A stretch of 64,000 nucleotides of DNA from Pedobacter panaciterrae. GTDB lineage: Bacteria > Bacteroidota > Bacteroidia > Sphingobacteriales > Sphingobacteriaceae. The DNA lies in assembly GCF_001636695.1 (NCBI RefSeq), contig NZ_LGEL01000029.1, positions 1 through 64,000 on the forward strand. Direction: 5' to 3'. Below, one piece after another: positions 1-8,085 of this stretch. How positions within the stretch are numbered: the first letter of the stretch is position 1; every line of letters begins with the position of its first letter. The notes beneath the pieces are model-generated. The model saw nothing but the letters and a program-made list of their open reading frames with translations, ran no database searches and had not been told where the DNA came from. A program made the position numbers and the translations under genes.

Positions 1-19
1 AGATGTGTATAAGAGACAG
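1..19 (+). other. Nextera mosaic-end adapter remnant (artefact)
   Basis: The first 19 bases match exactly the Tn5 mosaic end used in Nextera libraries (AGATGTGTATAAGAGACAG). It sits at the very edge of the window, where an untrimmed adapter at a contig end would be. It is not part of the genome, and no transposase or partner end is present. Confidence 0.95.
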
Positions 20-51
20 ACATTAATCATACCCAATGAACATTGGACGCA

Positions 52-930
52 TTATTTTTGTTTGATTATTTTCTCTAAAACCATTTTTATCGCCTTGTCT
101 ACAACTGCTGCCGGATTTTTACTGAATTCGAAATTTACCCGACTTGCAAGTATTGCATTTACTGACAGGGCTTTATGACCTAAAGTTTTTGCCAACGCAT
201 AAATTCCTGCGGTTTCCATTTCTAAGTTAGTAATTCTATAATTACTATGCTGAAAATTATTTAATAAATTGATAAAATCAGGCACAGCGTTTCTTGCTCT
301 AACCTGGCGGCCTTGTGGGGCATAAAAACCGGGAGCTGTTACGGTGATCCCGTGAGCCATATCACTTCCTATGGTGTTAAGCAGGGTATTGTCGGCCGCG
401 GTAAGGTAAGGCGTAATGCCTTTAATATGGGAAAAATGTGATTTAAAGGCATCTAAAATGCTATGTTCGTCGCCAGAGAGCTCGTGGATATAGTACTGCA
501 TCAATGCATCCAGTCCAAGTCCGAAAGAGGAAGCTAGTATTGTTCCCATAGGTATGTCGGGCTGTATTGAACCTGAAGTGCCAATGCGAATTATATCTAA
601 TGAGGTTAGTTCTTTTTTAACTTCCCGTTTATTAAAATCAATGTTTACAAGGGCATCAAGTTCATTAAAAACGATATCGATATTATCTGTTCCAATGCCT
701 GTAGAAATTACGGTAATACGTTTTTTATCAAAATAACCTGTATGGGTTAAAAATTCGCGCTTTCCTTTTTTTAACTCTATGCTGTCGAAGTGTTTAGAAA
801 CTTCTGAAACCCTGTCGGGATCGCCAACTGTAATTACTGTTTGAGCTAAATCTTCGGGCAGGAGGTTCAGATGGTAAATGGTGCCATCCTGATTAATAAT
901 CAGGTCTGCTTCTGATATTTTATTTCCCAT
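52..930 (-). CDS. Nucleoside phosphorylase, uridine phosphorylase-like
   Basis: A 292-residue protein of the PNP/UDP phosphorylase family, which cleaves nucleosides with phosphate to give a free base and ribose-1-phosphate (nucleoside salvage, cytosol). Visible family marks are VGDPDRV near residue 35 (phosphate-binding loop), the RIGTSGSI segment near residue 115, and LEMETAG near residue 238, where the glutamates contact the ribose. Whether it prefers uridine or purines cannot be read from sequence. It is the last gene of a leftward run starting with ribD; the gap to the preceding yigZ-like gene is 52 bp. The start is the ATG just inside 930. Confidence 0.85.
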   Translation of the reverse strand: MGNKISEADLIINQDGTIYHLNLLPEDLAQTVITVGDPDRVSEVSKHFDSIELKKGKREFLTHTGYFDKKRITVISTGIGTDNIDIVFNELDALVNIDFNKREVKKELTSLDIIRIGTSGSIQPDIPMGTILASSFGLGLDALMQYYIHELSGDEHSILDAFKSHFSHIKGITPYLTAADNTLLNTIGSDMAHGITVTAPGFYAPQGRQVRARNAVPDFINLLNNFQHSNYRITNLEMETAGIYALAKTLGHKALSVNAILASRVNFEFSKNPAAVVDKAIKMVLEKIIKQK

Positions 931-982
931 ATGTCGGATGTTGTTATAACAAACCTATGAAACCTGCACGAGCTTATCAATT

Positions 983-1597
983 TTAAGCGGTGAAAAGATA
1001 TTTTGTTTGCAGGTTGTCGATCTTATCCAGTTTGCCCAATACAGCGTTTAAATTAGCCTTTCTTACTTCGAACTTTATCACGCAGGAGTTGTCAAAGTTT
1101 TGATCCAGGATGTTCAATTGTTCATCTTTCATTAAGCGCATTACATCATTCATAACCAAGTAATCGAAGGTGATTTCGTAAATATCGTTTACCGTTTTTT
1201 CTATAACTTTAGCTTCTTTAATTGCTTCTGCAGCAGCTGTTTTGTAGGCATTAATTAAACCTGGTACACCAAGTAGGGTTCCACCGAAATACCTTACTAC
1301 TACAATAAGGATATTTGTTATATCTGCCGAAAGCAAGGTGTTTAAAATAGGCCTGCCGGCTGTGCCTGATGGTTCACCATCGTCTTGAATGCGAAATATA
1401 CTTCTGTCAGGACTTAAGCGTAGTGCCCAGCAGAAATGGCGTGCTTTTGGGTGTTCGGACCTAAGATTTTGAAGAAGGTTTTTTACTTCTTCGTCTGAAA
1501 GAATGGGGTAGGCATAGGCTATAAATTTGCTTCCTTTATCCTTAAAAACCCCTTCGGAAGCAGCAGATATGGTTTTATAGGTATCATTAAATAGCAT
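983..1597 (-). CDS. YigZ/IMPACT family protein
   Basis: A 204-residue protein of the UPF0029 (YigZ/IMPACT) family. The signature is the central GEPSGTAGRPIL block, followed by the VVRYFGGTLLG segment and a C-terminal domain of ferredoxin-like fold that resembles the end of EF-G. The molecular function in bacteria is not settled; the eukaryotic homologue IMPACT acts in translational control. The gene starts 11 bp inside the 3' end of the upstream permease gene, which suggests translational coupling in the ribD-permease-yigZ run. Confidence 0.85.
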   Translation of the reverse strand: MLFNDTYKTISAASEGVFKDKGSKFIAYAYPILSDEEVKNLLQNLRSEHPKARHFCWALRLSPDRSIFRIQDDGEPSGTAGRPILNTLLSADITNILIVVVRYFGGTLLGVPGLINAYKTAAAEAIKEAKVIEKTVNDIYEITFDYLVMNDVMRLMKDEQLNILDQNFDNSCVIKFEVRKANLNAVLGKLDKIDNLQTKYLFTA

Positions 1598-2453
1598 AAA
1601 TCTTGGATAGTGTTATTAAAATGATAGCAGCAAGTGCTAAAAACAGGCCCCAGTAGTTCAGTTTGTTTAGTTTTTCTTTGAAAACAAATATTCCTATAAG
1701 GCTTCCCAGAATAATTACACCCATATTCATACTGGCAAATACGGTTGATGGATTCTGTGCCATTGCGCCATGCGCTTTAAGGTAAAAAAGGATATTAAAG
1801 AAGTTAAAGAAGCCTAACACACAGCCACAAAGGAAATTAACCATCTCAAATTTTTTGTTTTTGAATGCCCTTAGGTATAAAATAGCAACAATTGAAATGA
1901 TAAAGGATAAAATAAAAATGATGGTTAAAGAGGTAGTGTAGGGGATTGATTTGATTTGTGCTACCTGTTTAAAAAGAATATCTATTACTCCAAAACCTAT
2001 AAATACGATGAGTGGGTAAAACCAGCTGCCAAGTGTGCTTCTTTGCTTTGTTTTTTTATATAAGGTGAAAAATATGGCTACAAAACCTATTGCGAGCCCA
2101 CAGATTTTAGTGATGGTAAAGTGTTCTTTAAATAAAAAATAGGAGGCAAGGATTGGAATAAATAGCGACAATCGTTGTGCAATGTCTGTTCTGGCAATGC
2201 CTATGTTCCTGATGGAACCTGCTAAGAACCAGAAAATAAGTGGTAACAGAATTCCAAGACCCAAATAAATATCGTAGTGTGAAGTTGATGCAAGGTCGCT
2301 GAACTTAGGCTTAAAGAAGAAAATACTTAAACCAATAGCAAAGAGGTAATTCCAGGTAACTGCCTGAAGGATATTAATTTTATATCTTTTGGCAAACTTT
2401 AATAGTACTCCAACTGTAACGCTGCAAAAAATGCTGATTAACAGGTAAATCAT
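1587..2453 (-). CDS. EamA/DMT superfamily permease
   Basis: A 288-residue, very hydrophobic protein with about ten predicted membrane segments in two repeated halves, the usual layout of EamA drug/metabolite transporters in the inner membrane. The second half has the typical late segment (ASMNMGVIILGSLIG) and a final helix just before the C-terminus. The substrate cannot be inferred. Its start overlaps the last 4 bases of ribD (ATGA-type junction) and its end overlaps the yigZ-like gene by 11 bp, so the three genes are very probably co-transcribed. No functional link to riboflavin synthesis is shown. Confidence 0.8.
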   Translation of the reverse strand: MIYLLISIFCSVTVGVLLKFAKRYKINILQAVTWNYLFAIGLSIFFFKPKFSDLASTSHYDIYLGLGILLPLIFWFLAGSIRNIGIARTDIAQRLSLFIPILASYFLFKEHFTITKICGLAIGFVAIFFTLYKKTKQRSTLGSWFYPLIVFIGFGVIDILFKQVAQIKSIPYTTSLTIIFILSFIISIVAILYLRAFKNKKFEMVNFLCGCVLGFFNFFNILFYLKAHGAMAQNPSTVFASMNMGVIILGSLIGIFVFKEKLNKLNYWGLFLALAAIILITLSKIYAI

Positions 2454-3505
2454 TTGTTTTGGTTATTTTGATAGATAGTTAATTTGTCTTTTTCAACGTA
2501 ATGTTCCTCTGTAATTACTCCATTGATTACAGGAGATGCAATTCCGTCTGGCCATGATGCAGCAGAGGTGAAAACCCTTGCTTCGTCCCATAAATTGCCT
2601 TGGATAAACTGGTTTAGAATATTTGCTCCGCCTTCAATTATAACAGATTGTATATCCATCAGGTATAGCTGAAAAGCTATTTTTTGCGGCAGATAATACT
2701 GCATATCTTCCATCTGGATAAAGTGAATGTTGTTTTGTACTTCTGTTTTTATTTCGTTTATAACGATGGTTTTTGAACTGTTATTATATAGATGGTTACT
2801 GGCCGGAACTTGCAAATTGCGATCTATAAGTATCCTTATGGGATTTTTACCTGGCCATTCTCTGGCGCTTAATTGTGGGTTATCGGCAATTGCGGTCTGC
2901 TTTCCTATAAGTATTGCATCTTCTTCGGTTCGCCATTTATGTACCAGCTTTTTTGAAAGCGGACCGCTTATCCATTGCTGTACGGTGTTTTTTGGTGCAA
3001 AGTATCCATTTGCTGTTGTGGCCCATTTAAGGATAATGAATGGGCGCTGTTGCTTTATCCTTGTAAAAAAACGACGGTTAAGGTAACTACATTCTTCCTG
3101 TAAAACTCCTGTTTCTACTTTGATGCCTGCGTTATGTAATTTTTCTATTCCTTTTCCATTTACATCTGCAAATGGGTCTGTATTACCTATAACGACCTTT
3201 TTTAATCGATGCTTAATAAGCAAATCTGCGCAGGGAGGGGTTTTTCCGAAATGAGCACAGGGTTCTAAACTTACATAGGCTGTTGCATTCGCCAATAATT
3301 CAGGTGCTTTATCACCATGGTTCTTTAGAACATCGTTTATGGCATTTACTTCAGCATGGGCATCGCCAAATTTTTTATGGTATCCTTCGCCAATTATTTG
3401 CCCGTTACTTACTATTACACAGCCTACAAGTGGGTTTGGACTCACACTTCCGTTTCCCATTTTTGCCAATTCAAGGCAGCGCTGCATATATAGTTGGTCT
3501 GTCAT
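2450..3505 (-). CDS. ribD: Bifunctional riboflavin biosynthesis deaminase/reductase RibD
   Basis: A 351-residue RibD. The N-terminal half is a zinc cytidine-deaminase fold with the HAEVNAI motif (zinc histidine and catalytic glutamate) and the EPCAHFGKTPPC motif (two zinc cysteines). The C-terminal half is the NADPH-dependent reductase domain (WISGPLSKKLVHKWR, DAILIGKQTAIADNP, then VIIEGGANIL). It converts the pyrimidine product of GTP cyclohydrolase II to 5-amino-6-(ribitylamino)uracil phosphate in riboflavin synthesis. It heads the leftward operon and is divergent from prmC, with 48 bp between the two start codons. Confidence 0.95.
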   Translation of the reverse strand: MTDQLYMQRCLELAKMGNGSVSPNPLVGCVIVSNGQIIGEGYHKKFGDAHAEVNAINDVLKNHGDKAPELLANATAYVSLEPCAHFGKTPPCADLLIKHRLKKVVIGNTDPFADVNGKGIEKLHNAGIKVETGVLQEECSYLNRRFFTRIKQQRPFIILKWATTANGYFAPKNTVQQWISGPLSKKLVHKWRTEEDAILIGKQTAIADNPQLSAREWPGKNPIRILIDRNLQVPASNHLYNNSSKTIVINEIKTEVQNNIHFIQMEDMQYYLPQKIAFQLYLMDIQSVIIEGGANILNQFIQGNLWDEARVFTSAASWPDGIASPVINGVITEEHYVEKDKLTIYQNNQNK

Positions 3506-3510
3506 TACCG

Positions 3511-3518
3511 CAAAAGTA
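3511..3518 (-). promoter_or_regulatory. Bacteroidetes -7 element for ribD
   Basis: On the minus strand this reads TACTTTTG, an exact fit to the Bacteroidetes TAnnTTTG -7 consensus. The ribD start codon begins only 5 bases downstream, so the transcript would be leaderless or nearly so. Confidence 0.55.
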
Positions 3519-3539
3519 AGGTATATTGTTCGATTTACT

Positions 3540-3547
3540 TACTTTTG
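3540..3547 (+). promoter_or_regulatory. Bacteroidetes -7 element for prmC
   Basis: TACTTTTG, an exact TAnnTTTG match, with the chosen prmC ATG (3554) 6 bases downstream. It mirrors the ribD element on the other strand in the same 48-bp gap, and supports the 3554 start over the upstream ATG at 3494, which lies inside ribD. Confidence 0.55.
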
Positions 3548-3553
3548 CTTAAC

Positions 3554-4432
3554 ATGAATTTAAAGCAATTATTGCATCATTTTACGGAAGAGTTAATAGA
3601 GATTTACGACGAACAGGAAATAATTTCTATTTTCAATATTGTTGTAGCGCATGTTTCCGGTTTTAACAGGAATCAGTTGATGCTGAATAGAGCGTCTGAA
3701 ATAGAGAAAGTTAAGTGTAATGAATATTTACAGATACTCAGCAGACTTAAAACCGGTGAACCTTTGCAATATGTTGTTGGAGATACTGTTTTTTATGGTT
3801 TAACTTTTAAAGTTAGCCCAGCTGTGTTGATTCCCAGACCAGAAACGGAAGAACTGGTAGACTGGATTATTGAAAGGTGTAGTTCGGAGGAGTTTAAAGC
3901 TCTTAAGGGCGGTAGCATTTTGGATATTGGTACTGGTAGTGGCTGTATCGCTATTTCATTGAAAAAGAAGCTGGACTTTAAAGTGAGTGCTATTGATATT
4001 TCTGAAGGTGCCCTGGTTGTTGCCAGGGGAAATGCGCTGTTAAATAATGCTGAAGTTAATTTTATTCATGCAGATATTCTGAACTATAAAAGTGATGAAA
4101 AGTACGATGTGATAGTCAGTAATCCGCCTTACATCACAATGGAGGAGCAAAAGGCTATGCATCAAAACGTATTGGAAAACGAGCCACATTTGGCGCTGTT
4201 TGTATCTGATGAAAAGCCATTGATATTTTACGAGGCAATTGCAGATTTTGCGCTCAGTAATTTGAAAGATAATGGCCTTTTGTGTTTTGAAATAAATGAA
4301 TATTTAGGTAAAGAAACAGTGCAAATGTTATCTGATAAATCATTTGTAAACATAGAGTTAAAAAAAGACATGCAAGGGAAGGATAGGATGATTTTAGCTT
4401 CTGGGGTGAAACTCCGTAATGATTCCTTTTAG
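3554..4432 (+). CDS. prmC: Peptide chain release factor N5-glutamine methyltransferase
   Basis: A 292-residue PrmC/HemK. It methylates the glutamine of the GGQ motif of release factors RF1 and RF2 using SAM. Visible are IPRPETEELV (93-102), the SAM-binding DIGTGSG loop (124-130) and the catalytic NPPY motif (190-193). The reading frame is open from 3494, but that ATG lies within ribD and would add 20 residues with no family match; the ATG at 3554 begins the conserved helical domain and follows a good -7 element. The 3' end overlaps the 3' end of xerD by 39 bp on the opposite strand. Confidence 0.93.
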   Translation: MNLKQLLHHFTEELIEIYDEQEIISIFNIVVAHVSGFNRNQLMLNRASEIEKVKCNEYLQILSRLKTGEPLQYVVGDTVFYGLTFKVSPAVLIPRPETEELVDWIIERCSSEEFKALKGGSILDIGTGSGCIAISLKKKLDFKVSAIDISEGALVVARGNALLNNAEVNFIHADILNYKSDEKYDVIVSNPPYITMEEQKAMHQNVLENEPHLALFVSDEKPLIFYEAIADFALSNLKDNGLLCFEINEYLGKETVQMLSDKSFVNIELKKDMQGKDRMILASGVKLRNDSF

Positions 4433-5293
4433 GTAATCTCTGTCAAGGTGGGTGTAGATTTCTGTGGTAGTGATACTGGAATGGCCGAGCATTTCCTGTA
4501 CGGCTCTTAAATCGGCGCCGCCTTCTATTAAGTGGGTAGCAAATGAATGCCTGAAGGTATGTGGACTAATGCTTTTTTTTATTCCGGCTTTTAAAGCTAA
4601 GGTTTTAATGGTTGTAAAAACGGAAATTCTTGATAAACCAGTTCCTCCGCGGTTTAGAAAAATATAATCTTCAAATCCTTTCTTTATGCTAATATGAACC
4701 CGGGATTCTTCTATATAGATTTTAATGAATTTTAGGGCGGTGGCTCCAATGGGTACTATACGTTCTTTATTTCCTTTTCCAATTACTTTTATGTACTCAT
4801 TTTCGTAATATATATTCGATATTCTTAAGCTGATAAGTTCTGTGACCCTTAATCCGCATCCGTAAAGAACTTCAAGTATTGCCTTGTTCCGCATCCCATC
4901 TGGTTTAGATGCATCAATAGCGTCAATTAATTGATTGATTTCTATAATGTTGAGTGTATCTGGTAACTTGCGTGATAATCTTGGCGATTCTAACAGAGCG
5001 GTAGGATCTATAGTAATGATCTGTTCTAATAGCAGGAAACTAAAGAATGATTTTAATCCTGATATTACTCTTGCTTGTGTACTTGGGAGCATCCCCAGTT
5101 CATTTATCCATGTGATAAATAACTTTAAGTCATTACTGTTAACATCCTTTAAATTAACTTGTTTGTTTATGGATTCGAAATACTGAAACAATTTATCGAT
5201 ATCGGTAAGATAGGCATCAATAGAGTTGCCGGAAAGAGAGCGTTCCAGTTTTAGATAGTCTTTAAACGATTTTAAATAGGGGTTATTAATCAC
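4394..5293 (-). CDS. xerD: Tyrosine recombinase XerD-type
   Basis: A 299-residue recombinase with an N-terminal SAM-like core-binding domain (about 1-95) and a complete catalytic set: R149 in GCGLRVTEL, K173, H245 and R248 in SPHTFRHS, H271 in MLGHSS, and nucleophile Y280. Length and motifs fit the chromosomal XerC/XerD pair that resolves chromosome dimers at dif. It is assigned to XerD rather than XerC from general resemblance only. It is convergent with prmC (39-bp overlap of coding ends) and divergent from aroQ (44 bp between starts). Confidence 0.88.
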   Translation of the reverse strand: MINNPYLKSFKDYLKLERSLSGNSIDAYLTDIDKLFQYFESINKQVNLKDVNSNDLKLFITWINELGMLPSTQARVISGLKSFFSFLLLEQIITIDPTALLESPRLSRKLPDTLNIIEINQLIDAIDASKPDGMRNKAILEVLYGCGLRVTELISLRISNIYYENEYIKVIGKGNKERIVPIGATALKFIKIYIEESRVHISIKKGFEDYIFLNRGGTGLSRISVFTTIKTLALKAGIKKSISPHTFRHSFATHLIEGGADLRAVQEMLGHSSITTTEIYTHLDRDYLKGIITEFHPRS

Positions 5294-5324
5294 ACAAAAA
5301 TTTTCTGATGTAAGTTTTTAGCTT

Positions 5325-5332
5325 TAAGTTTG
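5325..5332 (+). promoter_or_regulatory. Bacteroidetes -7 element for aroQ
   Basis: TAAGTTTG fits TAnnTTTG exactly and lies 5 bases before the aroQ ATG, the same spacing as at ribD and prmC. Confidence 0.5.
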
Positions 5333-5337
5333 AACTG

Positions 5338-5757
5338 ATGAAGATACAAATTATTAATGGCCCAAATTTAAACCTTTTAGGGGTTAGAGAGCCTGGTATT
5401 TATGGAAATTTAAGCTTTGATCAATATATTCCGCAGTTGCGTGAAATGTACAGCATCATTGAGATTGATTATTATCAGAGTAATGTTGAGGGTGAACTTG
5501 TAAATAAACTACACGAGGTTGGATTTGATTATGATGGTATTGTACTTAATGGTGGTGCTTATACACATACTTCTGTAGCTATTGCTGATGCAATTGCAGC
5601 TATTAAAACTCCTGTAATTGAGGTTCATATATCAAATATTTATGCAAGAGAGGAATATAGGCATGTTTCGCTTACCGGTAAAAACTGTAGAGGCGTGTTA
5701 ACGGGGTTTGGGATGGATGGCTACAGACTGGCAATTGAAAGTCTGTTAAGGGGCTAG
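5338..5757 (+). CDS. aroQ: Type II 3-dehydroquinate dehydratase
   Basis: A 139-residue type II dehydroquinase, the third step of the shikimate pathway (3-dehydroquinate to 3-dehydroshikimate). The family marks are NGPNLNLLG at the N-terminus, the catalytic tyrosine just after REPGIYG (residue 22), the NGGAYTHTSVA block, and VHISNIYAREEYR, which holds the catalytic histidine and a substrate arginine. The length is normal. The next gene, a secreted peptidase, starts only 6 bp downstream. Confidence 0.93.
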   Translation: MKIQIINGPNLNLLGVREPGIYGNLSFDQYIPQLREMYSIIEIDYYQSNVEGELVNKLHEVGFDYDGIVLNGGAYTHTSVAIADAIAAIKTPVIEVHISNIYAREEYRHVSLTGKNCRGVLTGFGMDGYRLAIESLLRG

Positions 5758-5763
5758 AAAAAT

Positions 5764-6732
5764 ATGCAGATTAAAACTTGTTTGTTAATGGCCGTTTGTT
5801 CGGCTATAGGTTTTGGCGCTGTTGCACAAACTGATGTTACTGAAAAAGAAATCCTGGGTCATCTTTCATTTCTTGCTTCACCAAAAATGGCCGGCCGTTT
5901 CCCTGGAACTAAAGAAAATAAAAAGGTTGTAGATTATCTGATCAAGGACTTTAAAAAGGCTGGAATTAAGCCTGTTAATGGTAGCTATGTTCAGGAGTTT
6001 ATTGCTAAAATACGCGTAAAAAAAGGTGTGACCGACACACCAAGAGTTAAAACTCAGAATGTTGTTGGTTTTATTGAGGGTAGTGACCCTGTTTTAAAAC
6101 ATGAGTTTATTGTTTTGGGTGCCCATTATGATCATTTGGGGATGGGTGGACCTTCGTCCAAAAAACCTGATACTGTTGGTATACATCCGGGGGCTGACGA
6201 TAATGCCAGCGGAACAGCTGCTTTATTAGAAATTGGAGAGAAATTGTCGGCGAATAGGAAAGATTTAAAGCGCAGTGTGCTTTTAATTGCTTTTGGTGCA
6301 GAGGAGCAGGGTTTACTTGGATCTAAATACTTTGTTGAGCATCCTTTGATTCCCTTGTCATCCATTAAGCTAATGTTGAATATGGATATGGTAGGCAGAC
6401 TAAATGCTGAAAAGCAGTTATATATGGGTGGTGCTGCCTCTTTTGATGGTGGTATGGATTTAATGAAAAGTTTGGGGCCACAGGTTGGTATTAACCCGAT
6501 AGTGATTGCCTATGATGTAGGTGGTTCTGATCATGTTTCTTTTTACAAAAAGAACATCTCTGTGCTGGGTTTTCATACAGGCGGACATCCACAGTACCAT
6601 ACGCCGGAGGATGATATTGCTCATATTAATGTGGCCGGAGAAAAGCTGGTCTGCGATTATATTTACAAAGCAATTGTAAGTGTAGCAAGCAGGGAAGGGG
6701 CAATATCGTTTGTTCCTGAGAAAAAGGATTGA
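5764..6732 (+). CDS. Secreted M28 family zinc peptidase
   Basis: A 322-residue protein with a signal peptide ending near AVAQ (about residue 22). The rest is an M28 aminopeptidase domain. Metal ligands are visible as the histidine in GAHYDHLG, the aspartate in GADDNASGT, the catalytic/ligand glutamates in GAEEQGLLG, the aspartate of NMDMVGR and the histidine in PQYHTPEDD. It probably trims peptides in the periplasm or outside the cell. Its last codons (KKD and stop) fall in the first copy of a 23-bp tandem repeat that continues downstream, so the C-terminal end may have been remodelled by repeat expansion. Confidence 0.88.
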   Translation: MQIKTCLLMAVCSAIGFGAVAQTDVTEKEILGHLSFLASPKMAGRFPGTKENKKVVDYLIKDFKKAGIKPVNGSYVQEFIAKIRVKKGVTDTPRVKTQNVVGFIEGSDPVLKHEFIVLGAHYDHLGMGGPSSKKPDTVGIHPGADDNASGTAALLEIGEKLSANRKDLKRSVLLIAFGAEEQGLLGSKYFVEHPLIPLSSIKLMLNMDMVGRLNAEKQLYMGGAASFDGGMDLMKSLGPQVGINPIVIAYDVGGSDHVSFYKKNISVLGFHTGGHPQYHTPEDDIAHINVAGEKLVCDYIYKAIVSVASREGAISFVPEKKD

Positions 6733-6834
6733 TGTTTGTGTAGAAAAAGGATTGATGTTTGTGTAGAAAAAGGATTGATGCTGGTGTAGAAAAAGGATTG
6801 ATGCTGGTGTAGAAAAAGGATTGATGCTGGTGTT
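6720..6834. repeat. Five-copy 23-bp tandem repeat
   Basis: Five direct copies of a 23-bp unit containing AAAAAGGATTGATG run without spacers (units begin at 6720, 6743, 6766, 6789 and 6812). Copies 1-2 carry TTTGTGT and copies 3-5 carry CTGGTGT, which suggests duplication in two steps. The first copy contains the stop codon of the M28 peptidase. It is not a CRISPR because the units are contiguous. Confidence 0.95.
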
Positions 6835-6868
6835 ATTGCATAACATTCCGCCATGTTGTTACACACAC

Positions 6869-6962
6869 CGTCATTTCGACGATAGGAGAAATCTCTTGAT
6901 CAGGAAGTAGTTGCGAGCAAATTAGCATGGCCAAGAGATCCCTCGATTCCTCGGGATGACGG
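6869..6962. repeat. Dispersed palindromic repeat, copy A
   Basis: The left arm begins CGTCATTTCGACGATAGG and ends ATCTCTTG; the right arm begins CAAGAGATC and ends TCGGGATGACGG. The middle carries GAAGTAG and CAAATT, also found in copy B at 13184. The arms are imperfect here, so this copy looks older than the others. Confidence 0.85.
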
Positions 6963-7048
6963 CAATTTTTTCTGGATGAAGTTTGTTTGTTCGGATGACG
7001 GCAGTTTATTCTGGATGAGGTTTGTTTGTTCTGGATGAAGGCAGTTTT
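6954..7048. repeat. Decayed 39-40 bp tandem repeat
   Basis: Two units starting GGATGACGGCA (6954 and 6993) and a partial third (7033, GGATGAAGGCAG). Each full unit also contains CTGGATGA and GTTTGTTTGTTC. The first unit begins in the right arm of palindromic copy A, so the array seems to have grown out of that repeat. Confidence 0.8.
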
Positions 7049-7068
7049 AACCAATCTGTGATTATGGT

Positions 7069-8085
7069 TTAAATTTTTAGCTGACTAAAAAACCTGATTT
7101 TCTGTATAAAATAGGCATACACAATACTTGCCGGATATTGACCAACATGTTTCTGAAAGCTGATTTGTTTAGCTGTTCTTTTCTTTGCGTTGGCTGATAA
7201 GCTTTTAAGGAAATGAAAATGTGCTTTATTAATAGCAAAAGCGAAGTCTGTTTTTCCTTGCAGCAGAAAATGAATCCATGCTACGAAATCAATACACATT
7301 CTGATAAATATCCTTGAATAAGCATCGCTTATTGGCAGGTTTTTTTGAAGGATGATCAGGTTGTTTCTGAAGTTTAAATAGGTTTTATAGGGATTATTTG
7401 CGCTTAAGGTTCCTCCGCCAACGTGATAAACTTCTGCATCAGCACAGTAAACTACTTTGTAACCAAGGTTTTTTAAACGCCAGCAAAGGTCAATTTCTTC
7501 CATATGGGCAAAGAAATCCGGATCCAGACCACCAGCTTCTTTCCATTGTTTGCTTTTTATAAAAAGGGCAGCTCCGCTAGCCCAGAATATCTCTCCTGAA
7601 TCGTTATACTGCCCATGGTCGGACTCAACTGTTTCGAACAGTCTGCCTCTGCAGAATGGAAATCCATGCAGGTCCAGGTAGCCTCCGGCTGCACCGGCAT
7701 ATTCAAATTCGTCTCTGTTTTTCTGCCATTTTATTTTAGGCTGAGCAACAGCAATACTGTTGTCGGCCTGCATCATATCTATCACCGGCTGTATCCAGTT
7801 GGGCGGAACCTCTACGTCTGAATTTAAAAGTACATAATACTCGGCATCTACCTGCTCTAATATTTTACGGTATCCTTCAGCAAACCCGTAGTTAGCTTCG
7901 TTTTGTATTATCCTGATGTTGGGGTAATTGGCGCGTACAAATTCAACTGAATTGTCGGTGGAGGCGTTGTCGCCAACTATTAATTGTAAATTATTGTATT
8001 TAGATTGAATTACACCTGGTAAAAATTGCTGAAGCAATGCCTGTCCATTCCAATTCAAAATCACTACTGCTACACTTGGTTCCAT
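7069..8085 (-). CDS. Family 2 glycosyltransferase
   Basis: A 338-residue GT2 (GT-A fold) enzyme that probably builds a surface polysaccharide or glycolipid. The N-terminus has VVILNWNG and the nucleotide-binding DNASTDNS; LNSDVEVPP holds the acidic metal-binding motif, and the FFAHMEEIDLCWRL segment is typical of rhamnosyltransferase-like members (WcaA/WbbL group). There is no strong membrane segment. It follows the acyltransferase gene directly, so the two are likely co-transcribed and work on an envelope glycolipid. The sugar donor and acceptor are unknown. Confidence 0.87.
   Translation of the reverse strand: MEPSVAVVILNWNGQALLQQFLPGVIQSKYNNLQLIVGDNASTDNSVEFVRANYPNIRIIQNEANYGFAEGYRKILEQVDAEYYVLLNSDVEVPPNWIQPVIDMMQADNSIAVAQPKIKWQKNRDEFEYAGAAGGYLDLHGFPFCRGRLFETVESDHGQYNDSGEIFWASGAALFIKSKQWKEAGGLDPDFFAHMEEIDLCWRLKNLGYKVVYCADAEVYHVGGGTLSANNPYKTYLNFRNNLIILQKNLPISDAYSRIFIRMCIDFVAWIHFLLQGKTDFAFAINKAHFHFLKSLSANAKKRTAKQISFQKHVGQYPASIVYAYFIQKIRFFSQLKI

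Larger units (their letters stand above)
6733..7068. other. Repeat-filled gap between convergent genes
   Basis: This 336-bp gap between the peptidase and the glycosyltransferase holds four units of the 23-bp tandem repeat, one copy of the dispersed palindromic repeat (6869-6962), and a decaying 39-40 bp tandem repeat (6954-7048). No gene is supported; the open frames across it are products of the repeats. Confidence 0.8.

Noticed and set aside
3494-3553. Longer prmC starting at 3494
   Set aside because: The extra 20 residues lie in ribD and over the promoter, and are not family-like; ATG 3554 is used.
6720-6834. CRISPR array
   Set aside because: The 23-bp units are directly adjacent with no spacers and no cas genes are present.
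6460-7054. Open frames on the minus strand across the repeats after the peptidase (for example 6460-6846 and 6833-7054)
   Set aside because: They are made of the tandem repeat read in frame (repeating NPFST-like or KQTSSR-like units) and overlap the peptidase; no gene signal.
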